From PMG-095 sp037200885 (lineage in GTDB: Bacteria > Myxococcota_A > Polyangia > Polyangiales > Polyangiaceae): a stretch of DNA of 64,000 nucleotides. Each line of letters opens with the position of its first letter. Positions within the stretch are counted from its first letter, which is position 1. Shown one piece after another: positions 9,599 through 16,676 of this stretch. The DNA lies in the NCBI GenBank assembly GCA_037200885.1, contig JBBCIN010000001.1:2356001-2420000 (forward strand), read 5' to 3'. Below the pieces are notes generated by a model, which saw only the letters and a list, made by a program, of their open reading frames with translations, had not been told where the DNA came from and did no database searches. The position numbers and the translations under genes are program-made.

Positions 9599-9898
9599 GT
9601 GATCACTCATCCCCAAGTTCGCTTCGAGCAACGAGGCCAGGAATTGGTGGCCGTCGAAATTGGACAGCGCTCGTGTTCCCCACTGATTGGCTCGGTGCAC
9701 CGCGCGCTGTTCGCGCTTGGACTCGATATCTCGTCGTACCGTGCGCGCCCGGACGACGGGGGGCTGATCGAACACCTCGTGCTCGAACGCCATGGCGGCG
9801 GGCGCATCGACGGAGCGCTCAGCGCGGAAGCCAAGGCCGCGATTTTGCCGATCGCTCTGCGCGTGTACGCCGTTGAAGCTCGACTAGAGACTCTCTGA
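9599..9898 (+). CDS. Small ACT-like domain protein
   Basis: About 99 residues if started at the GTG at 9599. The frame is open upstream to 9278, but that part is antisense-like low-quality sequence overlapping msrA. The pattern VHRALFALGLDISSYRAR, then a strand and LSAEAKAAILPIALRVYAVEARL, fits a beta-alpha-beta fold of the ACT/uridylyltransferase-like type. This is a weak, structure-style guess. No SD is obvious. Function unknown, possibly small-molecule binding. Confidence 0.5.
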   Translation: MITHPQVRFEQRGQELVAVEIGQRSCSPLIGSVHRALFALGLDISSYRARPDDGGLIEHLVLERHGGGRIDGALSAEAKAAILPIALRVYAVEARLETL

Positions 9899-9924
9899 AG
9901 CGGGTCGGGCGAGCCGCAGCGCGC

Positions 9925-9970
9925 CGCCGAAGGCTGGGGCGCCGCGCGACGTAGCGCGTGACCATCAACC
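9925..9970 (+). repeat. Intergenic repeat copy A
   Basis: It begins CGCCGAAGGC and ends GACCATCAA, with 42 bases from the first base of the left block to the last base of GACCATC. The same two blocks at 41-42 bases occur at 16395-16438 (plus) and 14140-14184 (minus). It lies in the 120-bp gap between the ACT-like gene and the convergent TerB gene. Confidence 0.45.
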
Positions 9971-10018
9971 CAATTCAGTCAGCGAGGGGCTCTCGCATCG
10001 TTCGTTGCCTACGGCGGC

Positions 10019-10522
10019 TCAATACTTCAGGTGTTGGCGGTGACGCTCTTGCAGCTCGAGGTAGTCTTGCTGGCTCAAGCCCAGGGACTTGGTGAGTTGC
10101 CGCAGCATGTTCGTTTCGGCAAGACTAATCGACTCATCCGCGGCGGCGAGCTCGACCATGGCGCCGAGCACTTCACGCCTCAGGTCCTCGTCTGCGAGCT
10201 CGAGCAACGCGCGCGCGAAACGAGGCGTCTCCACGCTCGAGATTTCGACGATGCGGTCGCGTAAGGTCTTACAGATGGCGTCGACGCCGCTGAGCGTCAT
10301 GCCTTGAACACGAAGGAGCTCCGCGCGCACTCGAGCTTCTTCGGCCGGCGAATAGTCGCGATCGGCGTAGGCCACGGTGCCGAGTAGCCCGGCAATGCTG
10401 GTCACCACCGTGATCGTTTCGGGATCCGCACCCGGAAGCTCGCGCTCGATGCTGGCGCGCAGCGCCCCACCGGCGGAAGTGTCTTCGCGAGCACCCAGTG
10501 TTTTGAGCCAACGACCAAACAT
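10019..10522 (-). CDS. TerB-family protein
   Basis: The product has 167 residues. The all-helical TerB-like pattern is visible: GLLGTVAYADRDYSPAEEARVRA, then LLELADEDLRREVLGAMVELAAADESISLAE and LRQLTKSLGLSQQDYLELQ. Paired acidic loop residues (YADRDYSPAE and AAADESISLAE) match the metal-binding loops known in tellurite resistance TerB proteins. It is soluble and alone, with no terC/terD genes nearby, so a tellurite phenotype should not be assumed. A propeller lipoprotein gene lies directly upstream in the same direction (27 bp apart). Confidence 0.75.
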   Translation of the reverse strand: MFGRWLKTLGAREDTSAGGALRASIERELPGADPETITVVTSIAGLLGTVAYADRDYSPAEEARVRAELLRVQGMTLSGVDAICKTLRDRIVEISSVETPRFARALLELADEDLRREVLGAMVELAAADESISLAETNMLRQLTKSLGLSQQDYLELQERHRQHLKY

Positions 10523-10549
10523 CGTTCGGCTTATAGCAGCTTCGCAGGC

Positions 10550-11590
10550 TCAGCGCTTCAGCACCAAGATCGAACCGTTGAGCGAAGGTGAAGCGGTGTC
10601 CTGCTGAACGAAGTACAAACTTCGGCAGTCGTGAGACAGCTCCGGCGCGCCGTACACGTAATCTTTACGCGGTGGACCAATGACCGTCTGTTGCGCAACG
10701 AGCACCGTCGGCAGGCCATACTTCTCGGTCACTGAGCTGCGCCGGACGACGCCCAGGCTGCTGGTCACGCCTGCATACAGGGCCAAGCCGTCCGGTGATG
10801 GATCCACGGAGAACACGGACACGCCCGCGAGCTCCGAAATCGGCTGCGCCGGCCCGAAGTCATCGTTGGTCGTCGCGCGCTGGTATCGAAGCGGCGACAC
10901 TCCCACGGGGGTATCGTCGTTCGAGTACAGCGTGAGCTCGTCCGTGCTGATCGCGGCGCTCGAGCCGCCGATGGGTTGGCTCGTCGCGCGCACCACGAAC
11001 GATGCTTGCAGCGAGGCGCGGTCGGCAACGTGTAGCGTCGCGCTTCCGGGCGTCTCGCTATAGCAATCGATGTACGCGCGCAGGCCGTCCGAAGACAGAT
11101 CGATGCTGCGGTTTTCCGCCGTCTGACAAGCCGCGTCGAGCTCCGGCAGCGCTGTCGCGGGCGAAAAGGCTTCACTCGAAGAGCCGCGCAAGGCGTGCAC
11201 GAAGGTCCATAGCGTCGTGCCGTAGTCGATGCGCGTGTAGATCAGCTCGCGCTGATCGGGCGACAGCGTGGGGCTCGCGATTTGGATGCCATCGACCTCG
11301 GCGATCGCGTTCGTCGGCGAACCGAAATCGCCCGTACAATCGAGCGGCGCGGCGGCGGCCGCGCCGCCACTCGCAGTGCCGCCACTCGCGCGGCCAGCGC
11401 TCGCGGTACCGCCCGCGCCGGTTCCCGACGCTCCACTGGCGGAGCTACCGGCGACGCTGTCACCGCCACTCGCGTTGTTTCCGCCCCCGGCCGCATTGGC
11501 GTTCGAACTGCCGTCGCCACAGCCGCCCATGTACGCGCCGAGCAGGATGACCCACGCCGCCTGCCCGCAAACCATCCCCGAATAACCCAT
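10550..11590 (-). CDS. Lipoprotein with PD40/WD40-like beta-propeller
   Basis: The product has 346 residues from the ATG at 11590; an upstream TTG at 11626 is less likely. The signal ends at YMGGC (lipid Cys). A Gly/Ser/Ala-rich linker follows to about residue 85. The remainder has repeated propeller blades with the PD40 signature S-x-D-x-x-x-LYF/IYT (LSPDQRELIYTR, LSSDGLRAYIDC, ISTDELTLYSND, PSPDGLALYAG, LSHDCRSLYFVQ). Such TolB-like propellers bind proteins or glycans; the ligand is unknown. It is probably in the outer envelope. Confidence 0.78.
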   Translation of the reverse strand: MGYSGMVCGQAAWVILLGAYMGGCGDGSSNANAAGGGNNASGGDSVAGSSASGASGTGAGGTASAGRASGGTASGGAAAAAPLDCTGDFGSPTNAIAEVDGIQIASPTLSPDQRELIYTRIDYGTTLWTFVHALRGSSSEAFSPATALPELDAACQTAENRSIDLSSDGLRAYIDCYSETPGSATLHVADRASLQASFVVRATSQPIGGSSAAISTDELTLYSNDDTPVGVSPLRYQRATTNDDFGPAQPISELAGVSVFSVDPSPDGLALYAGVTSSLGVVRRSSVTEKYGLPTVLVAQQTVIGPPRKDYVYGAPELSHDCRSLYFVQQDTASPSLNGSILVLKR

Positions 11591-11657
11591 CCCAGTGGAT
11601 GCTACGCGAGATGGGAGGAAGGGCAAGGAGCGTCGTGGGACTGCCTACGCCAGCGGT

Positions 11658-12122
11658 TCAAACCCAGCGAAAGAGCGGACGCCCCGCCGCCAGCCATGGC
11701 CAAGGGATCGCAGATGCAATCAAGAGCAGCGTGAGCGCGACGCCAGAAGCCACTCGCCGCTGACGAGCGCGCGCGGTGGTTGCTCTTTTTGCGTACCCTG
11801 ACGAGACGTGCGCCGCGATCAGCGCGAGGACCATCATCGTGATGTGCTCGATCGCGAAGAAGCGCAGTGCGCTGACGTGCATCGCGGCTTTGAATTGACT
11901 CATCGTCTTCGGCACGATCGGGCTGAACACGAAGTAGAGCAGAAGCCCGAGCACGACTTGCAGATCCAATGCGGAGACGAACGAGGTAGTGAGCCGTTGA
12001 TCCGTTCTCGTCCATTCTCGGCCCGCGAAGCCGCCCTGAGTGGCCACCGCGAGCGTTGCGACGGCGGAGGCGAGAACCAACCAACGGTTCCACGAATGCA
12101 GGAGCAAGACTGCGGCGTACAT
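11658..12122 (-). CDS. Small conserved four-helix membrane protein
   Basis: The product has 154 residues. It contains four hydrophobic segments (about residues 5-30, 45-68, 85-112 and 125-145). The opening LLLHSWNRWLVLASAV, the LQVVLGLLLYFVFSP segment and RFFAIEHITMMVLALIAAH match a widespread family of small membrane proteins in Bacteroidota and other phyla, whose conserved His residues recall cytochrome b-like haem ligands. That link is inference; the biochemical role is not known to me. The longer antisense frame that covers the lipoprotein gene at 12260 is a shadow. Confidence 0.72.
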   Translation of the reverse strand: MYAAVLLLHSWNRWLVLASAVATLAVATQGGFAGREWTRTDQRLTTSFVSALDLQVVLGLLLYFVFSPIVPKTMSQFKAAMHVSALRFFAIEHITMMVLALIAAHVSSGYAKRATTARARQRRVASGVALTLLLIASAIPWPWLAAGRPLFRWV

Positions 12123-12259
12123 TGCGACTTTGTACCGTGATTAGTGCAGGTTGGACCCTGTGCAAATTTCCGCCGCCGTGGCCGAGACGGCGCGCAGTGC
12201 AACGCGGGTCGACCAGCGGCTGAGCCCGAGCTATTAATGGGGCGCAGCCCGGTGCCCCG

Positions 12260-13546
12260 ATGTTGCGATCCAGACGTGCTTCCCCCGGCGCGTTCGCCGT
12301 CCTTTTCGCGTGCTCGCTCGCGTGTGCGTGCTCGAGCACACGCGCGGGTTCGGGATCGCACGAGGCGGCTGGGGAGGCTGACCGCGGCGGCGACTCGGCG
12401 ATCGCGGGTGCCCACCTGAGCTCAGGCGGTACGAGCTCGGCTGGCACGAGCTCAGCTGGCACGAGCTCAGCTGGCACGAGCTCAGCTGGCACGAGCTCAG
12501 CTGGCACGAGCTCGAGTGGCGCAAGCTCAGGCGGCGTGAGCTCAGCGGGTGCCAACTCTGCAAGCTCGGCTGGCGCCGCTCCAGGCGGCGCCTCGAATTC
12601 GTCCGCGGGGAGCACGAACGATCCGGCAAGCGCGGGCGCGAGTGGCTCGGCCTCGAGCGGCGTGCGTCGCATTTTCTATCTCGATGTTTCGGGCAACGTG
12701 CGCGCCTTCGACGAAGACAAGCCCACCCCACGCACGCTGGTGAGCTCGGCCGGACAAGGCCCGGACGGCATCGCGGTCGACGTCGCAGGCGGCCATCTGT
12801 TCTGGACCACCATGGGTGTGCCCGCGGACAATGATGGCTCGCTGCGTCGCTCGGAGCTCGACGGCTCGAAGGTCACCTCGATCGTGCCGACCGGTGGCAG
12901 CTACACGCCCAAGCAACTCAAGCTGGATCTCGTTGGCAAGCAGCTTTATTGGTCCGATCGTGAAGGGATGCGCATCCAACGCGCAGCCATGGACGGTTCC
13001 GCTCTGGAGACGCTGGTCACCGTCGCGACCGGTGATGCCGCGCGAAAAGACGCCGCGAATTGGTGCGTCGGGCTCGCGCTCGACCTCGTTCACGGCTTCA
13101 TCTACTGGACGCAAAAAGGCCCTGATGACGGCATGATTGGCTCGATTCGTCGCGCCCATCTGCAAATGCCGGACGGCGAAACCGACAGCACACGCACCGA
13201 CGTCGAAGTGCTGATCGACGGCTTGCCCGAGCCTGTCGATCTCGATCTGGATGTCTCCGCGGGATACATGTATTGGAGCGATCGCGGGGACGACACGATT
13301 AATCGCGCCGCGATCGAGATCCCGAGCGGCAAGACCGCCGCCACTCGAGCTGATCGTCAAATCCTGGTGCAAGGAGTGCGGGAGGCGATTGGCGTCACGC
13401 TCGATCTCGAGCGCGGCCACGTGTACTACACGAGCGGCGCGAGCGGTCGCGTCGGTCGCGCAAACCTCGACGGCAGCGGCGCGCGTGACTTGGTCACAGG
13501 CAGCGGCGCGCTGACGGGGATCGCCGTCGTTCAACCGAACCCATGA
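12260..13546 (+). CDS. Lipoprotein with repeat linker and YWTD/NHL-like beta-propeller
   Basis: The product has 428 residues. A lipoprotein signal ends at SLACAC. Residues of about 35-130 are a Ser/Ala/Gly/Thr linker built on repeated SSAGT units. The remainder is a propeller with repeated YWTD-type blades (HLFWTTMG, QLYWSDREG, FIYWTQKG, YMYWSDRGDDTINRA, HVYYTSGASG), as in LDL-receptor class B or NHL proteins. Each blade is followed by a basic residue pair and a hydrophobic strand. This suggests an outer-envelope binding protein. The gene is followed after 12 bp by the reductase gene at 13559, which may be co-transcribed. Confidence 0.8.
   Translation: MLRSRRASPGAFAVLFACSLACACSSTRAGSGSHEAAGEADRGGDSAIAGAHLSSGGTSSAGTSSAGTSSAGTSSAGTSSAGTSSSGASSGGVSSAGANSASSAGAAPGGASNSSAGSTNDPASAGASGSASSGVRRIFYLDVSGNVRAFDEDKPTPRTLVSSAGQGPDGIAVDVAGGHLFWTTMGVPADNDGSLRRSELDGSKVTSIVPTGGSYTPKQLKLDLVGKQLYWSDREGMRIQRAAMDGSALETLVTVATGDAARKDAANWCVGLALDLVHGFIYWTQKGPDDGMIGSIRRAHLQMPDGETDSTRTDVEVLIDGLPEPVDLDLDVSAGYMYWSDRGDDTINRAAIEIPSGKTAATRADRQILVQGVREAIGVTLDLERGHVYYTSGASGRVGRANLDGSGARDLVTGSGALTGIAVVQPNP
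12431..12550 (+). repeat. 15-bp tandem repeat coding for the lipoprotein linker
   Basis: Eight consecutive 15-bp units. The four at 12446-12505 are identical (ACGAGCTCAGCTGGC); the flanking units differ at 1-6 bases. The unit is a multiple of three, so copy changes would lengthen or shorten the linker without shifting the frame. Confidence 0.9.
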
Positions 13547-13558
13547 GCACTACCGTCA

Positions 13559-14125
13559 ATGACTGCGAAAATTAGCTTCGGAATGATGCTCTCGGTCGAC
13601 GGCTACGTCGCCGGGCCCGAAGCGGGTCCGAGCTTGCCCGTACCGGATGAACCGCTCCATCGCTACTTCAACGAGCAGCAAAGGCGAATCGTGCTGAACG
13701 TATATGGCCGTCGGCTGTACGAAATGATGCGCTATTGGGAAGACGCTGACGCGAAGCCGGAGAGCACGCCGGTTGAGCTCGACTTCGCGACCGCCTGGAA
13801 GGACACGCCCAAAGTCGTGGTGTCCGCGACCCTCGAAAGCGTCGGCCCCAATGCGCGATTGGTCAAGAGCGACGTCGTGCGCACGGTCAGCCAGCTGAAG
13901 GCAGAAATGTCGGGTGAGATCGAAGTCGGCGGCCCGACGCTGGCGGCGAGCCTCGCGCGACACGGCCTGATCGACGAGTTTCGCCTGTACGTGTATCCGG
14001 TGGTGCTTGGCGGCGGCACGCCGTTCTTCGAGGCCAAGTCCTTTTTGCAGCTCGAGCCACTCGGGAGCGAGCGCCTGCCACAAAACGTAACACTCCTGCG
14101 CTTTAGACCGGCGCAGAGGACGTGA
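13559..14125 (+). CDS. Dihydrofolate reductase-like / RibD C-terminal domain protein
   Basis: The product has 188 residues. The start MTAKISFGMMLSVDGYVAGP, a middle GRRLYEMMRYWED and the end EIEVGGPTLAASLARHGLIDEFRLYVYPVVLGGGTPFF are the standard signatures of the RibD_C/DHFR-like superfamily, which binds NADPH. These stand-alone members are mostly uncharacterised reductases. It starts 12 bp after the lipoprotein gene. The ATG at 13559 overlaps no other frame, and an upstream ATG at 13543 is in another frame. Confidence 0.85.
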   Translation: MTAKISFGMMLSVDGYVAGPEAGPSLPVPDEPLHRYFNEQQRRIVLNVYGRRLYEMMRYWEDADAKPESTPVELDFATAWKDTPKVVVSATLESVGPNARLVKSDVVRTVSQLKAEMSGEIEVGGPTLAASLARHGLIDEFRLYVYPVVLGGGTPFFEAKSFLQLEPLGSERLPQNVTLLRFRPAQRT

Positions 14126-14139
14126 GCCGCGGCTGGGTT

Positions 14140-14184
14140 GTCGATGGTCACGCGGCACGCCGCGCGTCGTCACCGCCTTCGGCG
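14140..14184 (-). repeat. Intergenic repeat copy C (minus orientation)
   Basis: Read on the minus strand it begins CGCCGAAGGC at 14184 and reaches GACCATC at 14149-14143, again 42 bases. It shares GACGCCGAAGGC and GCGGCGTG with copy B. It lies between the reductase gene and the TonB-like gene. Confidence 0.42.
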
Positions 14185-14284
14185 TCGCGCCGCGATCGAG
14201 GCCAGGAATCTCGCAGAAAACCGTCGAGCCGGGCGCGCGCGGCTTCGAGCTTGCCCGTTCGAGTGACCCGGCTCACACTGCGCC

Positions 14285-15229
14285 GTGCCGCGCTTTTCCT
14301 ATGCCTTGTTGGGCGCCTTGGCCTTGCATGGTTTGGCGCTCTTGCTGCGCGCACCGCACTCGCTCGATGATCGGCTGACGGCTAAAGCCCAGCCAGCAGC
14401 GCAGTCCGTCGAGCTCGAAGAATTTCCGGTCGATGAAGCGCCCGTCGAGCCGGCTCCGGCCAGCGCTCCGCTCGCCGCTCGCGCTGAAGCGCAGGCTCCT
14501 CGCACCGTCGCCAATCGCGCAGCGGGCCTGCCGTCGAAGTCGACCGTGGCGGAGGTCGAAGTGAGCCCGCAAGCGGCACCCGGTGAGGTGCTCGCTGCGC
14601 CAGTGGCAGCTGGCTCCGCGGATGTGGGCGACGCGCCACCGGGTCGCAAGATCGACCTCGGGCTCGACGGCCATTTCTTCCTTCACGATCCGGGGCCCGC
14701 GACTGCGACGGGTCCCGCTCCTGCGTCCGAGCTCGGCCCACGTGCTCGCAAGTCGACCGTGCAAAGGCAGCTCCAAGCCGCATTGTCGGCTGATGACGTC
14801 CAGCGCGGCATGGCTCGTGGCAATGCGCTGCTCGGTTCGCTGAGCTCTGCGGCGCGTGAGGAAGGTCCGCTGCGCGGTGAGGCCATCGTGCGGGCGACGG
14901 TGGCCGCGGATGGCAGCTTCGCGAATGTCGAGCTGGTCCACGGCACAGCGGCGGAGTGGTCTGCGGTGCTGAACGCTTTTCGGCAACTCGCCGCGCGCAA
15001 ACACGTTCGCCTCCCGCCCGGCGCAAAGGGTCTGCGCGTGACCTTCAGCGTCAAAGCAAAAGTTCAACGCCCGAGCGGAAAAGAGGCGGACGATACCGCG
15101 ATTGGCGTGGCGGATCCGTCGCTCAAGCCAAACGGCATGATACCCAACGGCGACTTCGATCTGGCGGATCTCGCTGGAGGTCCGCAACGTCTGGTTTATG
15201 CGCGCGTCGTGTCCGAAGAAGTGCTTTAA
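14285..15229 (+). CDS. TonB-like envelope protein
   Basis: The product has 314 residues from a GTG at 14285. It has an N-terminal hydrophobic anchor (YALLGALALHGLALLL), then a Pro/Ala/Glu-rich periplasmic stretch (VELEEFPVDEAPVEPAP) and a C-terminal domain whose GEAIVRATVAADGSFANVELVHGT resembles the beta-hairpin start of TonB C-terminal domains. Such proteins are usually called energy transducer TonB, but no ExbB/ExbD genes or TonB receptor are in the window. The C-terminal domain is atypical (VRLPPGAKGLRVTFSVKAKV). An alternative start just downstream cannot be excluded. Confidence 0.62.
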   Translation: MPRFSYALLGALALHGLALLLRAPHSLDDRLTAKAQPAAQSVELEEFPVDEAPVEPAPASAPLAARAEAQAPRTVANRAAGLPSKSTVAEVEVSPQAAPGEVLAAPVAAGSADVGDAPPGRKIDLGLDGHFFLHDPGPATATGPAPASELGPRARKSTVQRQLQAALSADDVQRGMARGNALLGSLSSAAREEGPLRGEAIVRATVAADGSFANVELVHGTAAEWSAVLNAFRQLAARKHVRLPPGAKGLRVTFSVKAKVQRPSGKEADDTAIGVADPSLKPNGMIPNGDFDLADLAGGPQRLVYARVVSEEVL

Positions 15230-15233
15230 CTAG

Positions 15234-16304
15234 GACTCGAGGGCAGGGGGCTCTGGAGGACCACATGACCATGACACGATCTCCAAATGGTTCGAAGGCG
15301 GCGCGAAGGAAGGAACGCCGCACGCGCTGACGGTCCCGCCGCTGCCGACGATCGGCACTGGCACGCCCTACCAGTCGCCGCTGTTCACGCCCATCATTCA
15401 AGGCGGTCCGCTGACTGCGGCCGATGAATACCGCTGCTTCGAGCTCGATTCGGGCGTGAACGCGCAACAGTTCATTACCGGTTATGAAGTCGCGCCTGGC
15501 AATGCCGCGATCATCCACCACGTACTCGGCTTCGTGATCGACCCGAGCGCGAAGGCCGAGCTCAGCGCGGAGCCCAACCTCACCAATGGGGAGCTGATGG
15601 CCCGTTTGCACGCCGCGACACCCGATCGCGACGGCTGGCCGTGCTTCGGCATGGCGGGCGATGGCGTTCACGTCGACGCGGTGCCGGTGGTTTGGGCGCG
15701 GGGGCAGGGTCCCGTGGCGTACCCGGTCAAGAGCGGTGTGCCGCTCGAGCCCACCGACAAAATCGTGATTCAAATTCACTACAACCTGCACGACACGTCT
15801 TTGGTCGGCCAAAGCGACCAAACCACGGTCAGGTTGCGGCTCGCCGATCAGGTAGAGCGCGTCGGCAGCTTCGTGCTCAATGATCCGTTCCTGGGCAGCC
15901 TCGAGGATGCCACGCCCGCGCAGCTTGCACCTGGCAAACCGTCCGTAAAATACAGTTGGAGTCAGCAGCTGGCGGACTTCGGTTTGAGCCAGGTCCCCGA
16001 CCGACAGCTGAATGGCGTCATGCCGCACATGCACCAGCTCGGCCACAAGTATCAGCTGCAAGTCTCCACGGCCGGTGCCGCCACCTGCGCCGCGGATGTG
16101 CAGAACTGGGACTTCCATTGGCAACGCATGTATTTCTACGACAAGCCGCCCGCGCTCGACGCGCACAGCGTGTTCGATGTCACCTGCGACTACGACACCA
16201 CGACCGTGACTCAGCCCGTCCAGCCCGGCTGGGGCACCAGCAACGAGATGTGCTTGGCCACGCTGTATTTCACCGCACCAATCTCGGTGCTCCAATCCCT
16301 CTGA
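15234..16304 (+). pseudogene. 5'-truncated copper type II monooxygenase-like gene
   Basis: The frame opens right after a TAG at 15231 and codes from its first codons for a recognisable protein: a segment DTISKWFEGGAKEG (end of a cytochrome c-like domain), the linker PLPTIGTG and then the PHM/DBH-like copper monooxygenase core, with AIIHHVLGFV, IQIHYNL and MPHMHQLGHKY as copper-ligand motifs. No ATG, GTG or TTG is in frame until the GTG at 15456, which lies inside the domain and after conserved residues. The signal peptide and most of the haem domain are missing, so the gene looks broken at its 5' end by the TonB-like gene (stop at 15229). If translated from 15456 it would give 282 residues, probably inactive or unexported. 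Confidence 0.68.
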
Positions 16305-16676
16305 GCAACACCTCACTCCGGGTCGGGTAGCGAAGAGGGGGGCGATCGCGATCCTGCGCCGCACCTCGCGCTCGTGCTGGGTGCCGGCCTCGGACGCCGA
16401 AGGCTGGGACGGCTGCGGCGTGTCTCGCGACCATCAAACTAGATCCCGATTCACCCAGAAGGGTGACCAGCACGCGACATCCGTCCGCGTGACTCCTCGC
16501 TCGCGTGTCGGTTTCCGCCAGTCCCTGGCGCAACGCTGGCGGTTCTCGCTTGTTGCGATTTGGACGATTTCTAGCGGTTGCCGCTAAACTCCTACCAAGT
16601 GCGTCCGTCTGTGTGGTCACCGGACGATTCCCCACATGGGCTCGGTCCTCCGGTTTCCAAAACGGCAGGACAAAAA
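16305..16676 (+). other. Intergenic region upstream of the ThDP operon
   Basis: No convincing gene is seen in these 372 bp. It contains repeat copy B at 16395-16438 and, at 16667-16670, an AGGA six bases before the ATG at 16677. Somewhere here the promoter of the ThDP/citrate-synthase-like operon must lie, but I could not read a clear -35/-10 pair. Confidence 0.5.
16395..16438 (+). repeat. Intergenic repeat copy B
   Basis: It begins CGCCGAAGGC and reaches GACCATC at 16429-16435, 41 bases in all. It lies 91 bp after the stop of the copper monooxygenase remnant. Confidence 0.45.

Noticed and set aside
11602..12672. A 356-codon minus-strand frame across the membrane protein gene and the lipoprotein linker
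   Set aside because: It is the antisense of the Ser/Ala/Gly linker (repeated PAELVPAEL-like units) and overlaps two better genes. GC-rich repeats keep antisense frames open.
15123..16364. A 413-codon minus-strand frame opposite the copper monooxygenase remnant
   Set aside because: The plus strand shows copper-ligand motifs; the minus frame is rich in Arg/His and has no family features.
16578..16676. A longer start (TTG at 16578) for the ThDP enzyme
   Set aside because: The ATG at 16677 has AGGA at 6 bases, and the upstream residues do not look like part of the enzyme.
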